In this document: one piece after another, positions 44,214 through 54,077 of the stretch
Layout of the letters: each line of letters starts with the position of its first letter
Position numbering within the stretch: position 1 is the stretch's first letter
Assembly: GCA_965230375.1 (NCBI GenBank)
Contig: CBDDKU010000028.1
Coordinates: 66,614-130,613 of the forward strand
Source: CBDDKU01 sp965230375
Lineage (GTDB): Bacteria; Bacteroidota; Bacteroidia; Flavobacteriales_D; Cryomorphaceae
Reading direction: 5' to 3'
DNA length: 64,000 bases
Position numbers and translations under genes: made by a program
Notes under the pieces: model-generated
The model's database searches: none
What the model was told of the DNA's origin: nothing
The model's input: only the letters and a program-made list of their open reading frames with translations

Positions 44214-45539
44214 ATGCGAGCACATTCCTTCATACTCATTGGTCTTTTATTTATATTGTTTTCCTTTGGAGAAGAGCAAAAAGATTCAAGTGTTCCCCTT
44301 TCCAAAGAGTACGGTGAAATAAGCCAAAGTCTGAACGAGTATTTTACCGCGCTAACCAACCTAAAGAAGTTCAATGGCGTAGTCCTAGCCTATAAAAGCG
44401 ATACTCTCCTTCTGGAAAAGGCCTACAATATTTATCCCAGCGCAGATAGTTCTACCTATGTCGATGTAAACTCGCAAATTGATATCCACTCCATTTCAAA
44501 GCTGATGAGCTTTTACCTTGTTGCTAAGCTAGATGCTGATGGGGTCTTGAACTTGGATGATTCACTCGCGAAGTTTTATCCTAATTTTCCAAATGGAGAT
44601 GAAATCACGATAGATATGCTGCTTCATCACCGCTCCGGCTTACCACGCGAGTTGATGGATTTCGATGGAAACGAATACGATTTAAGCCAGAATGAAATTG
44701 TCGCGGAGATTGCTAAGCAAGGCCTGCTTTTCGAGCCGGGTAGCGACGTTCAGTATTCCAACTTGGGATACGAATTGATCTACGACATTGTTGGTGACGC
44801 TTACGGAAAGCCTTTCGCTCAAGTGGTCGTTGACGAGATATTTATTCCCCTCGCTATGGATCATTCGGGAGCATACTTCTTCTCCAATACCGATCGACTA
44901 ACCAAGCCCGCTCAGAATCACGTTCTAAAGGATTCTATCCTTACCCCCGTGCCCAATATTCTTGAAGATGAGTTTAAGACAGCTCGGATCTATTCAACTG
45001 TTGACGATCTAGATCTATTTCTTCAGGCGGTTGAAAAGGAGCCCTACCGATCTATGCTGATGGATGAGGAAGGTCTTATCGAAAAATCTGGTGGCTCAAA
45101 GGGAGTTCGGGCTCAGGTTTACTCAGACTTTGAATCGGATTTTAGATTCGTTTTTCTCTCAAACTACGATGAGATGCCCTTTACCCAAACCATTGACGAC
45201 ATGGTTAAAATTCTGAAGTCTGAGTCATTCGAAATTCCAAAGCCCATTAACAGGAAGGCAATTGACATCGACTCTGAAATTTTGAAGAATTACGTCGGGA
45301 GCTATGTCTTTGCAGATTTCGACGGTTTGGTCTTGCGTGTGGCTGTTGAAGAAGAACACTTAGTTTTGTTGGAAGGCGATAAGAGAATAGCAGACCTAAA
45401 AGCGGAGTCTGAAACCGTATTTTTCGAAGACCCGAAAGCAGCTGAATCTTTTGAGTTTGTTCCAAATGATCGAGGCAGTTTCGACGCCGTGATGGGTTGG
45501 AAGGGTATTGAAACAAAAGGTGAGAGGTTGGAAGATTAG
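44214..45539 (+). CDS. serine hydrolase, beta-lactamase/PBP4*-like
   Basis: A 441-residue exported enzyme with a signal sequence (MRAHSFILIGLLFILFSFG). The SxxK motif is SISK (residues 93-96) and the YxN motif is in DVQYSNLGYEL. The segment MLLHHRSGLPRE is typical of class C beta-lactamase-like esterases and peptidases. The C-terminal 100 residues form a lipocalin-like domain. It lies 63 bp after the type B T9SS gene. The substrate is unknown. Confidence 0.88.
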   Translation: MRAHSFILIGLLFILFSFGEEQKDSSVPLSKEYGEISQSLNEYFTALTNLKKFNGVVLAYKSDTLLLEKAYNIYPSADSSTYVDVNSQIDIHSISKLMSFYLVAKLDADGVLNLDDSLAKFYPNFPNGDEITIDMLLHHRSGLPRELMDFDGNEYDLSQNEIVAEIAKQGLLFEPGSDVQYSNLGYELIYDIVGDAYGKPFAQVVVDEIFIPLAMDHSGAYFFSNTDRLTKPAQNHVLKDSILTPVPNILEDEFKTARIYSTVDDLDLFLQAVEKEPYRSMLMDEEGLIEKSGGSKGVRAQVYSDFESDFRFVFLSNYDEMPFTQTIDDMVKILKSESFEIPKPINRKAIDIDSEILKNYVGSYVFADFDGLVLRVAVEEEHLVLLEGDKRIADLKAESETVFFEDPKAAESFEFVPNDRGSFDAVMGWKGIETKGERLED

Positions 45540-45665
45540 GTGGCGGTTAGACTGGCATAGTCTCTTTTCTCGCCATAGCGGTCTGATAAACAATTGGTAT
45601 ATTCAAGCTGAGTAAAGGAAAATATTGCCGTCCAAAATCGCTTTGGCCGCATAAGAACTCTGATC

Positions 45666-46895
45666 ATGAATAAATTCAATTCTCTTTTATTGGGCTTTAC
45701 CCTTTTCATTTCTGGTCTTGTTAATGCTCAAGAAAGCAGCGAGCCAGATACCACCAAACTCATCCGCGAAATGGCCTTTGTGCCCCTTCCTGTCATAGCA
45801 GCCAATCCGGCTAATGGCGTAATGTACGGTCTTGCACCTTCTGCGAGCTGGCTTATGGGCCCCTCGTCGAATACGAGTCGCTCATCCATGGTATCTTCCA
45901 TCATCTACACCACCAAAAAGCAGCTCATACTAACCCTTAAGTCGGGCGTTTTCACTAAGAATGATCAATGGATGCTTATGGGTGACTGGCGATATTTCGT
46001 CACATCACAACCCACCTATGGGGTGGGTACTGGTCCGCAGTCTGCCCGCTTGGTTGCTGATGGTTTGGAGTATGACGACGGCGATTTTTCGACAGGTATT
46101 CTGGAAGCGCAGATGATGGAGTTTGATTTTTTCCGCTTCCATGAAACGGCCATGCGCCGAATAGACGACACCCGTTTCTTTGCAGGTATCGGTTATCACC
46201 TGGATATTCACTCCAAAATTGAAGACCAACTTCTGAATCTGGATACGGTTCCACCTACGATTACTTCGCACTACGCTTATTCAGTAACCCGTGGTATAGA
46301 CCCAGAAGGCTATACACTCTCTGGTATTTCCGTGAATGGACTCTACGATACCCGAGATAACACAATCAATGCTTATTCGGGGCGCTATGCTTTCCTTTCG
46401 TTTCGGGTAAACCCTGAGTTTATCGGAAGCGATAAAAACTCCACAATGCTCTGGGCAGAGTACCGCGATTACTTTGGCTTGAGTGAGAATAGACCACGTC
46501 ATCTCATTGCTGTCTGGGCCTATGGTAACTTTGTAACAAGTGGTGATGCTCCTTATATGGACCTGCCAGCCGTGGGGTGGGATCAATACGGCCGATCGGG
46601 CCGTGCCTACCCTCAAGGGCGATTTCGTGGAGAAAATTTGATGTATGGAGAAGTGGAGTACAGAATCCCGCTCCAACAAGAAAAGGAGACTTTTGGTGCT
46701 GTGATTTTTGCCAATGCTACCACGGCATCCAATTCAGATGCCAATATTGGGCTCTTTGAATACGTAGAGCCCGGAGTGGGGATTGGCTGGCGGATAATGA
46801 TAAACAAGAATGCCCGCACCAACTTGACTATCGATTACGCTTGGGGGGCATATGGTGCTCAAGGGTTTTACTTGAATGTAAATGAAACTTTCTGA
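45666..46895 (+). CDS. BamA/TamA-like (surface antigen type) outer-membrane barrel protein
   Basis: A 409-residue outer-membrane protein with a signal peptide (ending LVNAQ) and a predicted 16-strand barrel like the bacterial surface antigen (D15) family. Barrel motifs include RGIDPEGYTLSGISVNGLYD and the lid-loop-like QGRFRGENLMYGEVEYR. It ends in Phe (NVNETF). No POTRA domain is visible, so it is a barrel-only member rather than BamA itself. It may be a phospholipase or transporter barrel. Confidence 0.8.
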   Translation: MNKFNSLLLGFTLFISGLVNAQESSEPDTTKLIREMAFVPLPVIAANPANGVMYGLAPSASWLMGPSSNTSRSSMVSSIIYTTKKQLILTLKSGVFTKNDQWMLMGDWRYFVTSQPTYGVGTGPQSARLVADGLEYDDGDFSTGILEAQMMEFDFFRFHETAMRRIDDTRFFAGIGYHLDIHSKIEDQLLNLDTVPPTITSHYAYSVTRGIDPEGYTLSGISVNGLYDTRDNTINAYSGRYAFLSFRVNPEFIGSDKNSTMLWAEYRDYFGLSENRPRHLIAVWAYGNFVTSGDAPYMDLPAVGWDQYGRSGRAYPQGRFRGENLMYGEVEYRIPLQQEKETFGAVIFANATTASNSDANIGLFEYVEPGVGIGWRIMINKNARTNLTIDYAWGAYGAQGFYLNVNETF

Positions 46896-46902
46896 GATAA
46901 GC

Positions 46903-46935
46903 AGGTCGAATAATGCAAATTATTCCGTTCGACCT
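46903..46935. terminator. possible terminator hairpin
   Basis: AGGTCG (46903-46908) pairs with CGACCT (46930-46935), and AATAAT (46909-46914) pairs with ATTATT (46919-46924) inside. It starts 8 bp after the barrel gene stop but has no T tract. Confidence 0.4.
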
Positions 46936-47014
46936 AGTTGACTAAGATTTGAATGTACCATGTGTTGGTTGAAAGTTAGTATTATTGGTATCCTAATCAT
47001 CAAAAGTCCATATT

Positions 47015-48580
47015 ATGAATTATATCATTTTTAGAAGTTTCATTCTCGTCGCAGTTCTCGTTAGTATGATTGGTTGCTCAGAGCAACAAGTTTCGGAGTC
47101 AGTTTCAGAAGAACCAAGAAAGTCGGAGGCTCCCGTGATGAAGATGACGACCAAAATTCCAGATGGAATAAAAAGTCCAAATGTCATTCAAACTGATAAT
47201 CTTGGTAAGCTGGAATTTTACGATGGAGTGCCGTTACCTGAAACAACCGAAAAAGTATATAATTACCTGGATTTGTTAAATGCTGTTGACGCCTATGTAA
47301 AGGGGGTTCATATTGCTTCTATGGAAGCCATGAAGCAGGGAATTTTGTCCTTTGGACCACCGAATCAAACTGCATTGATTTTTGAAGAGCTCATGGATTC
47401 TCGTGCTCTTTTTTTAACAGCCAATACGACATCGGTTTATATGACTTCATGGCTTGAGTTAGGTGATGAGCCGATGGTGATTGAAACTCCTCCTGATGTA
47501 TTGGGAATTATTGATGATCACTATTTCAAGTACGTGGCTGATTTCGGACGTTTGGGGCCAGATAAATCTCAGGGTGGCAAATTTTTAATTCTCCCTCCAG
47601 GCTATGAAGGTGAAGTACCTGATGGCTATTTTGTTTCTCGAGCTCATACATATGGACATTGGGTTATTTGGAGAGGCTTTCAAGAAGCCGGAGATCCTCA
47701 GCCAGCCGTTAGGGCAACCAAAGAACGATTTAAAATTTACCCGCTCTCCCAAAAGGACAATCCGCCAACAATGAATTTCGTCAATGTGTCCGGAAAAGAG
47801 TTTAATACAATTCATAAAATGGATTCTCGGATATATGATGAAATTAATAGCGTAATTCAAAGTGAGCCGCCAATTGGTGAAAACCCAGAAATACTAGGGT
47901 CTCTAGCAGCGATAGGTATAAAAAAAGGTGAAGATTTTAATCCGGACGATCGTATGAAGGAGATTCTCGATGAAGCGGCCAAAATTGGTAGTGCAATTGT
48001 TCGAACTCAAATATCTAAACCGAGAAGTAAATATCTCTACAAGTTTCCGGGTACCCAGTGGTTGAACCCACTTGCTTTCAAGAGCTACTTGTTTGAACAT
48101 GAAGGTACGCGGTTACTTGACGCCCGAAGTGCATTCCACTTTTATGCAACAGGTATCACGCCTGCCATGTCTATGAAAATAGTAGGAAAAGGGTCGCAGT
48201 ATGCAATAGCTTATTCGGATGCTGGAGGCAATACTTTTGACGGTAGCAAAACGTATAAATTTAACGTTCCTGCAGATCCACCGATGAATGATTTTTGGTC
48301 CTTCACAATTTACGACAATCAAACTCGATCAATGCTCCAGACTGATCAAAGATTTCCAGGGATCGACAATAATAAAGAAGGACTGGTGCAAAACGATGAT
48401 GGTAGTTGGGATATTTATATTGGCCCTCAACCTCCCAAAGGATTTGAAGAGAATTGGATTCAAACTGTTCCTGGTAAAGGGTGGAATACCATTTTTAGAT
48501 TATATGGTCCGCTTGAGCCGTGGTTTGCTGGAGAGTGGTATCCATCAGATGCAATGGAGGTTGATCTAAGCCATAATTAG
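47015..48580 (+). CDS. DUF1254/DUF1214 domain lipoprotein
   Basis: A 521-residue lipoprotein (lipobox MIGCSE). The DUF1254 domain covers about residues 85-230 (ALFLTANTTSVYMTSWLEL, HYFKYVADFGRLGPD). The DUF1214 domain is at the C-terminus (DFWSFTIYDNQTRSML, WIQTVPGKGWNTIFRLYGP). Proteins of this pair are widespread and exported, but their activity is not established. An outer-membrane barrel gene follows 46 bp later and is probably co-transcribed. Confidence 0.88.
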   Translation: MNYIIFRSFILVAVLVSMIGCSEQQVSESVSEEPRKSEAPVMKMTTKIPDGIKSPNVIQTDNLGKLEFYDGVPLPETTEKVYNYLDLLNAVDAYVKGVHIASMEAMKQGILSFGPPNQTALIFEELMDSRALFLTANTTSVYMTSWLELGDEPMVIETPPDVLGIIDDHYFKYVADFGRLGPDKSQGGKFLILPPGYEGEVPDGYFVSRAHTYGHWVIWRGFQEAGDPQPAVRATKERFKIYPLSQKDNPPTMNFVNVSGKEFNTIHKMDSRIYDEINSVIQSEPPIGENPEILGSLAAIGIKKGEDFNPDDRMKEILDEAAKIGSAIVRTQISKPRSKYLYKFPGTQWLNPLAFKSYLFEHEGTRLLDARSAFHFYATGITPAMSMKIVGKGSQYAIAYSDAGGNTFDGSKTYKFNVPADPPMNDFWSFTIYDNQTRSMLQTDQRFPGIDNNKEGLVQNDDGSWDIYIGPQPPKGFEENWIQTVPGKGWNTIFRLYGPLEPWFAGEWYPSDAMEVDLSHN

Positions 48581-48625
48581 CCCAACACACCCATTGTTCA
48601 ATTAATAGATAGATAATTTACCGAC

Positions 48626-49732
48626 ATGATCCATTTATTGGACTATTTTAAAACAAACCTTTTTTATGTATTTGCTGCATCCTTGGGTGTGTTTTCTAGT
48701 GCACAGCTCTATGGCCAGGCTGCTGATTCTACAACTTATCCGTACGTCCTACCAATATGGGGACAAAAAGTGCAGGATCGAGGTTTTGCGGATCAACTAC
48801 AGTTGCCATTTGGCTTGAATGTCAATTACGTAAACTATTTTGCTGATATCGAGATTACGGAGTTTGAGCTTCTGGTAGGAGGAAAGGACTTTTCGGGTGT
48901 GATCAATCCGGAGACACTCAATTTCACCAATGTAGATGCAACGACAAACGGAGTGAATCTACGCGCCGATGCATGGGTTTTACCCTTTTTGAATGTTTAT
49001 GGGATGTTCTCGGCGGTGACTGGTGGTACCAATGTGACCCTTCAGCCAACGTGGAGAGACGCGACCGGTGAGATTATCTTACAGCTGCCGCAGTTCTCTT
49101 CAGATGTGGACTTTGACGCCACAGCATTCGGTCTGGGTACTACCATGATATTTGGTTGGAACGACTACTTTTCAAGTGTTGATGCTAACTACTCAACAAC
49201 TCGAACTGAACTACTCGATGACGATGTGGACTATCTGACATTGTCTGCCCGTCTGGGGCGAAAATTCAATCTGAGCAAGACCAATAAGGAATTGTTTATC
49301 GCACCCTATGCAGGAATGATGTATCGCGATTTTGTTGGGGCGGATGGAAGCAGTGGAAGAATTGGCTTTGATGAAGTCTTTCCCGATTTGGATGAGTCAT
49401 TTAATACAAATGTGAATGATAAGCTCGCTGAAAACCAGGCTGTCATAGACAATCCTGATACGCCAGCAACCGAACGGATAAAGCTTCAAGCGCAAAATCA
49501 GGCGATTGAAACTATTCGCGATCGAGTTAATGATAGCGGAATTTTCACCACGGAGATCAATTACTTCATCAAGAAGGAATTGGTCCAGCGGATCACCTTC
49601 CAATTTGGTTTCAACCTACAAATGAGCAAGAAGTGGATGCTGCGTGGCGAGTACGGCGTATCTGATTCGCAACGCTTTCTGATGACCGGACTTCAATATC
49701 GGTTCGGTGTCCGTAAAAAGGCCTTGAGGTAA
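48626..49732 (+). CDS. outer-membrane beta-barrel protein
   Basis: A 368-residue protein with a long signal region (cleavage likely after QLYGQ), repeated amphipathic strands and barrel-type segments such as LFIAPYAGMMYRDFVG and the closing FLMTGLQYRFGVRKKALR. It resembles uncharacterised outer-membrane proteins often found beside DUF1254 proteins. The partner upstream suggests a shared envelope role. No terminator is visible in the 349-bp convergent gap that follows (49733-50081), and nothing else is recognised there. Confidence 0.75.
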   Translation: MIHLLDYFKTNLFYVFAASLGVFSSAQLYGQAADSTTYPYVLPIWGQKVQDRGFADQLQLPFGLNVNYVNYFADIEITEFELLVGGKDFSGVINPETLNFTNVDATTNGVNLRADAWVLPFLNVYGMFSAVTGGTNVTLQPTWRDATGEIILQLPQFSSDVDFDATAFGLGTTMIFGWNDYFSSVDANYSTTRTELLDDDVDYLTLSARLGRKFNLSKTNKELFIAPYAGMMYRDFVGADGSSGRIGFDEVFPDLDESFNTNVNDKLAENQAVIDNPDTPATERIKLQAQNQAIETIRDRVNDSGIFTTEINYFIKKELVQRITFQFGFNLQMSKKWMLRGEYGVSDSQRFLMTGLQYRFGVRKKALR

Positions 49733-50081
49733 TAATAATTGTTCATGTCGCATCTGAAAGGTAGCTGATTAAGTATACAAACCGCAAACATTGGATTTGT
49801 GCAGATTTCTTCTTCTCGTGTGGTGGACGAACAGAGATTGATAACATTTGTCAGGGAAATGTTTTTGATCAATTCTCTAAAGGACTATCAGCGGGTTACT
49901 CCGTTCTCGATTCGCCTATGATTCATTTGAGCTATGTAACGATTTGGTTTTCTGATGGTAATTATGATGTGATCAGGTTTCCGGCAACTTTATTAATTCC
50001 TTCATGGTCAGATCGTAAAGCACTGACTCATGTTGATTGAAATTACATTATCTATGGATTGGTCGCAGGCAAGTTCAAGTC

Positions 50082-51437
50082 TTACCCTATCCGCACCATT
50101 TCTGAAATCAACTCCTGGAGTTCGGGTTTGATTTGAGTGCTAAACTCGGTCTTTAGGGAAGAAAGCTGATTGTCAAATTCTTTCTGTGACAGGCGTACTT
50201 CTCGATATGAAGCTCCCAGCATAAGGATGGAAAGGTAGGGGAGTAGGCCTGATTTTCGCTCTTGCTCCACTAATTTGTATTTGCGTTCGATCTTCATCAT
50301 CCGCTCCGTTTCATTGGCTTGAAGTAAGGCGAAAAAGAATATTCGAAAAAAGTAGTTCCAATGGTGCTGCATGATCTGCTTGCCCATTTCATCCAGAAAG
50401 CGATCTGCCAGGCGGACACTGCGTTTGAACTGCCCCAATCGATTTAGACACCTGCAATAATTGGCCATAAAGATCACTCGTCTACCTTTACTCCGCGTAG
50501 ATTTGAACGCGTGCATCGAATCGTTCATGTTTGTGATTGCCGTCTCACAACGATTCAAATGCACCAATACACTGCTGTAGTTGTTGAGGTAGTAGAGAAA
50601 GTCTTCCGTAAAGTGTTTGATCGATTGGCGTCCGCAGAAGGCAGCTTCTTCGTAACGTTTCTGATAATTGAGCAAGAGAAGTTTGTTGGCATAGAAATTC
50701 GAGAGAATGCGCGGTGAATAGAACTCACCGCTGAAGATGGCGCGTTCAAGTACTTCCATGGGTTCAATCACCCGATCAATTTTCTTTCTGTCGATGTGAT
50801 ACATCATAAATGACACCAGGGCGCTGTACCTGTTCTTTTTGCTCAAGCTGGCATCGTAGAAGATTTCTAATAGCCAATTCAGATCTGATTCCAGATCTGC
50901 GGACTTTTCACCAAATACGATCTTATCGGTAATCGAGTTGATCTTTTCGGTGGTTTGGAGATTGTGTAAATAGATTTCCCGGTGCTGATCTAAGAATTCT
51001 CTAACAGATTTGACATCCTTTTCGCGATAGCGCCGGACCAGGTACTCATCAAATTTCTCCACCAGCCGATAAAAGCTCCCCATGTGATACCAGCCGGGCT
51101 CAAACATCTCAATTTCGCGGATGATTCTCGTTTGCTCTTGTGGCGGAATAGCATCGGTGTTTATCTGGTAGTTTGATCGGCTTATCCACTCGTAGTACGT
51201 GTCAACATCTACCTTGGAAAGCTTGTGCTTTATGCTGTTCTGAAGCTTCGAATACTTACGTGGATCGATCGTGTCGTCAAAATCTCGCTTGGAGTTTTCA
51301 AGACAGACGCGATCTTCAGCTATGGCCAATATTTCGTGAAGTTCAGCATCGCGATAGTCGTTGTTTGACCTTACATAAGCTATTTCCGAAGGAAACAGCC
51401 CATCGATAAAAGCGGTGAATTTCTTGAGTTTGGCCAT
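50082..51437 (-). CDS. hypothetical helical (TPR-like) protein
   Basis: A 451-residue cytoplasmic protein rich in Arg, Lys, Tyr and Leu, predicted almost all alpha-helical. Helix pairs around residues 225-400 (YANKLLLLNYQKRYEEAAFC, YCRCLNRLGQFKRSVRLADR) look like degenerate tetratricopeptide repeats. I recognise no enzyme motif. It begins 9 bp after the alpha/beta hydrolase gene on the same strand, so it is probably the last gene of that transcript. Confidence 0.75.
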   Translation of the reverse strand: MAKLKKFTAFIDGLFPSEIAYVRSNNDYRDAELHEILAIAEDRVCLENSKRDFDDTIDPRKYSKLQNSIKHKLSKVDVDTYYEWISRSNYQINTDAIPPQEQTRIIREIEMFEPGWYHMGSFYRLVEKFDEYLVRRYREKDVKSVREFLDQHREIYLHNLQTTEKINSITDKIVFGEKSADLESDLNWLLEIFYDASLSKKNRYSALVSFMMYHIDRKKIDRVIEPMEVLERAIFSGEFYSPRILSNFYANKLLLLNYQKRYEEAAFCGRQSIKHFTEDFLYYLNNYSSVLVHLNRCETAITNMNDSMHAFKSTRSKGRRVIFMANYCRCLNRLGQFKRSVRLADRFLDEMGKQIMQHHWNYFFRIFFFALLQANETERMMKIERKYKLVEQERKSGLLPYLSILMLGASYREVRLSQKEFDNQLSSLKTEFSTQIKPELQELISEMVRIG

Positions 51438-51446
51438 ATCAAAAGG

Positions 51447-52409
51447 CTAATCTACCGAAAGAAACTTCAGTATTTCAGCATTTACCTCGCTGGCTTTTTC
51501 GAAAGATACAAAGTGACCGGCTTTCGGGATGACTACCGCTTTGGCATTGGGAATCATTTGGGCTCCGAGCTCGGCTATATCTTTTGGAAATCCACCGTGC
51601 ATGTATCTGTTCGGGATGAGTGCGTCGGCTTTTCCCATGATGATAATGGTTGGCTGAGTAATCTTCGGTAGATCTCTAAAGACTGGCTCATCAACCATGC
51701 CCGAAACGCATTTTACGATGACATTGCAGTACCAATAAAACTCTTCGCCTGCTCCAGTGATGGCGTATCGATCCCTGATCATAAAGAAGGCATCTCTGGG
51801 CATTTTATAAAAGTTGTGCCCAAGGTTGGATTCCATAGATTCCAATGTGGTCAGCATAACACCTTTGGCGGTGATTCCTTCGCGAAACCATTCTTTCTCT
51901 CCTTCCGAAAAAGTCTCAATTCCTGCAGGCGCGATTAAAACGAGTTTTTCGACGAGTTCGGGATATTTTAAGGAGGCTACGATGGAAATTTGTCCTCCCA
52001 TGGAATGTCCACAGAGAATGACCTGATCAATGCCAAGCGAGTCGGTAAACTCCTTCACAATGTCGGCGTAAAAGGTCATCGAGCCCTTGTAGTTCCCTTT
52101 CGATGACATTCCATATCCGGGCAAGTCAATGGCGATACAGCGATAGCTCTGCTTTAGCTCTTCAATGTTTTTCATCCAGGCCTTCGAATAACTGCCCAAT
52201 CCGTGGATAAAAAGGATGGTTTCGTCACCGGCACCTTCATCCATATAACCCACAGTAATTTCGTTGCTTACGTCCTGGTGCTTCACTGGGTAGGGGTACT
52301 CAATGTCGCTGAATCGCTCAACTTTCTTCAAGTCTTTGTAAAACCCCTGTCCGAAAAGCGAAGTGGATACAAAACAGAGAAATGCGATATGTAGAATAGA
52401 ATACTTCAT
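51447..52409 (-). CDS. secreted alpha/beta hydrolase
   Basis: A 320-residue enzyme. I chose the ATG at 52409 (MKYSILHIAFLCFVSTSLFGQ) because it gives a clean signal peptide and starts 2 bp after the porin gene; an in-frame ATG at 52451 would overlap that gene and add 14 unlikely residues. The oxyanion region is FIHGLGSYSKAW. The nucleophile elbow is CGHSMGG with Ser136. The late acid is in MGKADALIP and the His in PKAGHFVSFEKA. It probably cleaves an ester in the periplasm. Its position behind a porin supports hydrolysis of an imported ester. Confidence 0.87.
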   Translation of the reverse strand: MKYSILHIAFLCFVSTSLFGQGFYKDLKKVERFSDIEYPYPVKHQDVSNEITVGYMDEGAGDETILFIHGLGSYSKAWMKNIEELKQSYRCIAIDLPGYGMSSKGNYKGSMTFYADIVKEFTDSLGIDQVILCGHSMGGQISIVASLKYPELVEKLVLIAPAGIETFSEGEKEWFREGITAKGVMLTTLESMESNLGHNFYKMPRDAFFMIRDRYAITGAGEEFYWYCNVIVKCVSGMVDEPVFRDLPKITQPTIIIMGKADALIPNRYMHGGFPKDIAELGAQMIPNAKAVVIPKAGHFVSFEKASEVNAEILKFLSVD

Positions 52410-52411
52410 AA

Positions 52412-54016
52412 TTAAAACATGAGCCATTTGAATGCAACGTAAAACAACCACGGATCGACTGGGCGGGTGTTGAGCCTTTCGTCGGCAGCGACAAATTCAT
52501 CACCGTTAGCTTTTGGGGCGTCGTAGAAGTCTCCTAGAGTGACATGTGCGCCTCGCACTTCCACTTCCATCAATGTTTTGATCTTCCAAATTAGACCGAG
52601 GTTCAACTCTGTGCCAATTTCAGTTCCTCCACGCGGAAGTGAAGCGTTTGACATGGCATAAGCTACATTTGCCGTACCGATAAACTTGTGTGGAACAATG
52701 GCCTTTTTAACCTGGAAGTTTACTGCATTTAGCCCGGCTCCCAAGTTTGAAATATCGCTAATCAGCGGCATATAGCGGTTCACAACATTTCCGGAAGGAA
52801 AGAGAATATTCGGCCCGACGGCGATGGGTAAGTTACCAGGTGCACCCCAGGTGTTTCCTGTGATTACTCCGTTGTATTCGCCATCCGATATTCCATCGTC
52901 ATCGCCTGTGGTGTAGATCCAATCGACAATCACTTCATCGTCTTCGGTATTTCCGTGTCGGAATCCGTATTTGAGATTTGCGCCGAATCCGCTGATTTTA
53001 GTCACTCGGGCAGTTTCACCTTGAATATCTCCAACGTTATAATTGAAGAAGCCAGATAGCTTATGGCGGTTGTAAGCGTATTCTCGGTTGTAGTCAAAAA
53101 ATGCACCGAGCCAGGTCACATTGGTTTCGTAGTCGGTGTCAGGGAAGCTAAAACGGTACGCTCCGGTATAATCCGTCAGAAGGCTTTTTGGTCCTTGGCC
53201 AAGAATAGATGCCCCACCTTGCCCATTCGACTTGTCATTGATATGGTACACCGATCCACCAATGCTTAATTGTGGAACGAGTTTGTACATCCCCATCACT
53301 TTTCCAAGCCATACATCATCTTCCAACTCAATGCGGTTTTCCCAGAGATTGTATATCCCCGCTGAGATATTTCCGCGTGAAAAATCTTTCCGAACATTAA
53401 TACCAGCCGCATCACCGGCCCAATACATCAGTCGATAACCGGTTTCGGTCAGCTGCTTTACCGAAGTGCGGTAGGGGTGGTAAGGGGAATCAAAAGCGCG
53501 CAGCAACCCGAAATTTATAGCCCAGCCGTAAGCGGGAACAATTTCAAGTTCTACGTTTTGAGTTTGAATATTGACAAAGTCGGCATTAAACCCAGCTCCC
53601 TGGTTTCCACCAGAACCATAGGAAGCATCACCCCAGGTCCAGTCTATCTCAAAAGAAGCGCGGAGGGTGACTTTACCATCCATCAGCTTTGGCGTATAGA
53701 GAAAGAATGGAAGGAAACGCTGTTCTACAAAACCGGTTCGAAGCGTGTCGCTGGTACGCGCTGTACTTCGGCCAAACATTCTACCAATAACCTGCCCTTG
53801 AAAGAATTCATTTCGCGGAAAGTAGTTTGACGTGACTCCTTGTGTGAAGAACCAACCGATAAAAGTGAGTTCCTTTCCCGATTTTATTGGGACTTCTTGG
53901 TTGAAGTAGTAGGAGTTTTCGCCGCTGATCGTATCTGCAGGAGCAGGCGAGTATTGAGCCGTTATCGTTCCGTAGGAGAAACCGATGATGGCAATTAGGT
54001 AGAGTTTGAGCCGCAT
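52412..54016 (-). CDS. outer-membrane porin-like protein
   Basis: A 534-residue barrel protein with a signal peptide (ending GTITAQ), many amphipathic strands, aromatic girdle residues and a C-terminal Phe (YVAFKWLMF). It resembles alginate-export or carboxylate-porin type barrels. It starts a transcript with the hydrolase at 52409 and the helical protein at 51437. A perfect 15-bp stem separates it from the six genes upstream on the same strand. Its likely job is substrate entry for the acyl cluster. Confidence 0.78.
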   Translation of the reverse strand: MRLKLYLIAIIGFSYGTITAQYSPAPADTISGENSYYFNQEVPIKSGKELTFIGWFFTQGVTSNYFPRNEFFQGQVIGRMFGRSTARTSDTLRTGFVEQRFLPFFLYTPKLMDGKVTLRASFEIDWTWGDASYGSGGNQGAGFNADFVNIQTQNVELEIVPAYGWAINFGLLRAFDSPYHPYRTSVKQLTETGYRLMYWAGDAAGINVRKDFSRGNISAGIYNLWENRIELEDDVWLGKVMGMYKLVPQLSIGGSVYHINDKSNGQGGASILGQGPKSLLTDYTGAYRFSFPDTDYETNVTWLGAFFDYNREYAYNRHKLSGFFNYNVGDIQGETARVTKISGFGANLKYGFRHGNTEDDEVIVDWIYTTGDDDGISDGEYNGVITGNTWGAPGNLPIAVGPNILFPSGNVVNRYMPLISDISNLGAGLNAVNFQVKKAIVPHKFIGTANVAYAMSNASLPRGGTEIGTELNLGLIWKIKTLMEVEVRGAHVTLGDFYDAPKANGDEFVAADERLNTRPVDPWLFYVAFKWLMF

Positions 54017-54033
54017 AGGTATGGGAATTGAGA

Positions 54034-54065
54034 AATGGGTATGAATTCAAATTCATACCCATTTC
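54034..54065. terminator. terminator hairpin within the acyl cluster
   Basis: AAATGGGTATGAATT (54034-54048) pairs perfectly with AATTCATACCCATTT (54051-54065), a 15-bp stem with a 2-nt loop. It lies between the lipoprotein gene and the porin gene, both on the minus strand. Confidence 0.7.
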
Positions 54066-54077
54066 AGTTTTAAGCCA

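Noticed and set aside
49733..50081. Possible small gene in the 349-bp convergent gap
   Set aside because: No open frame with protein-like composition and no clear hairpin was seen.
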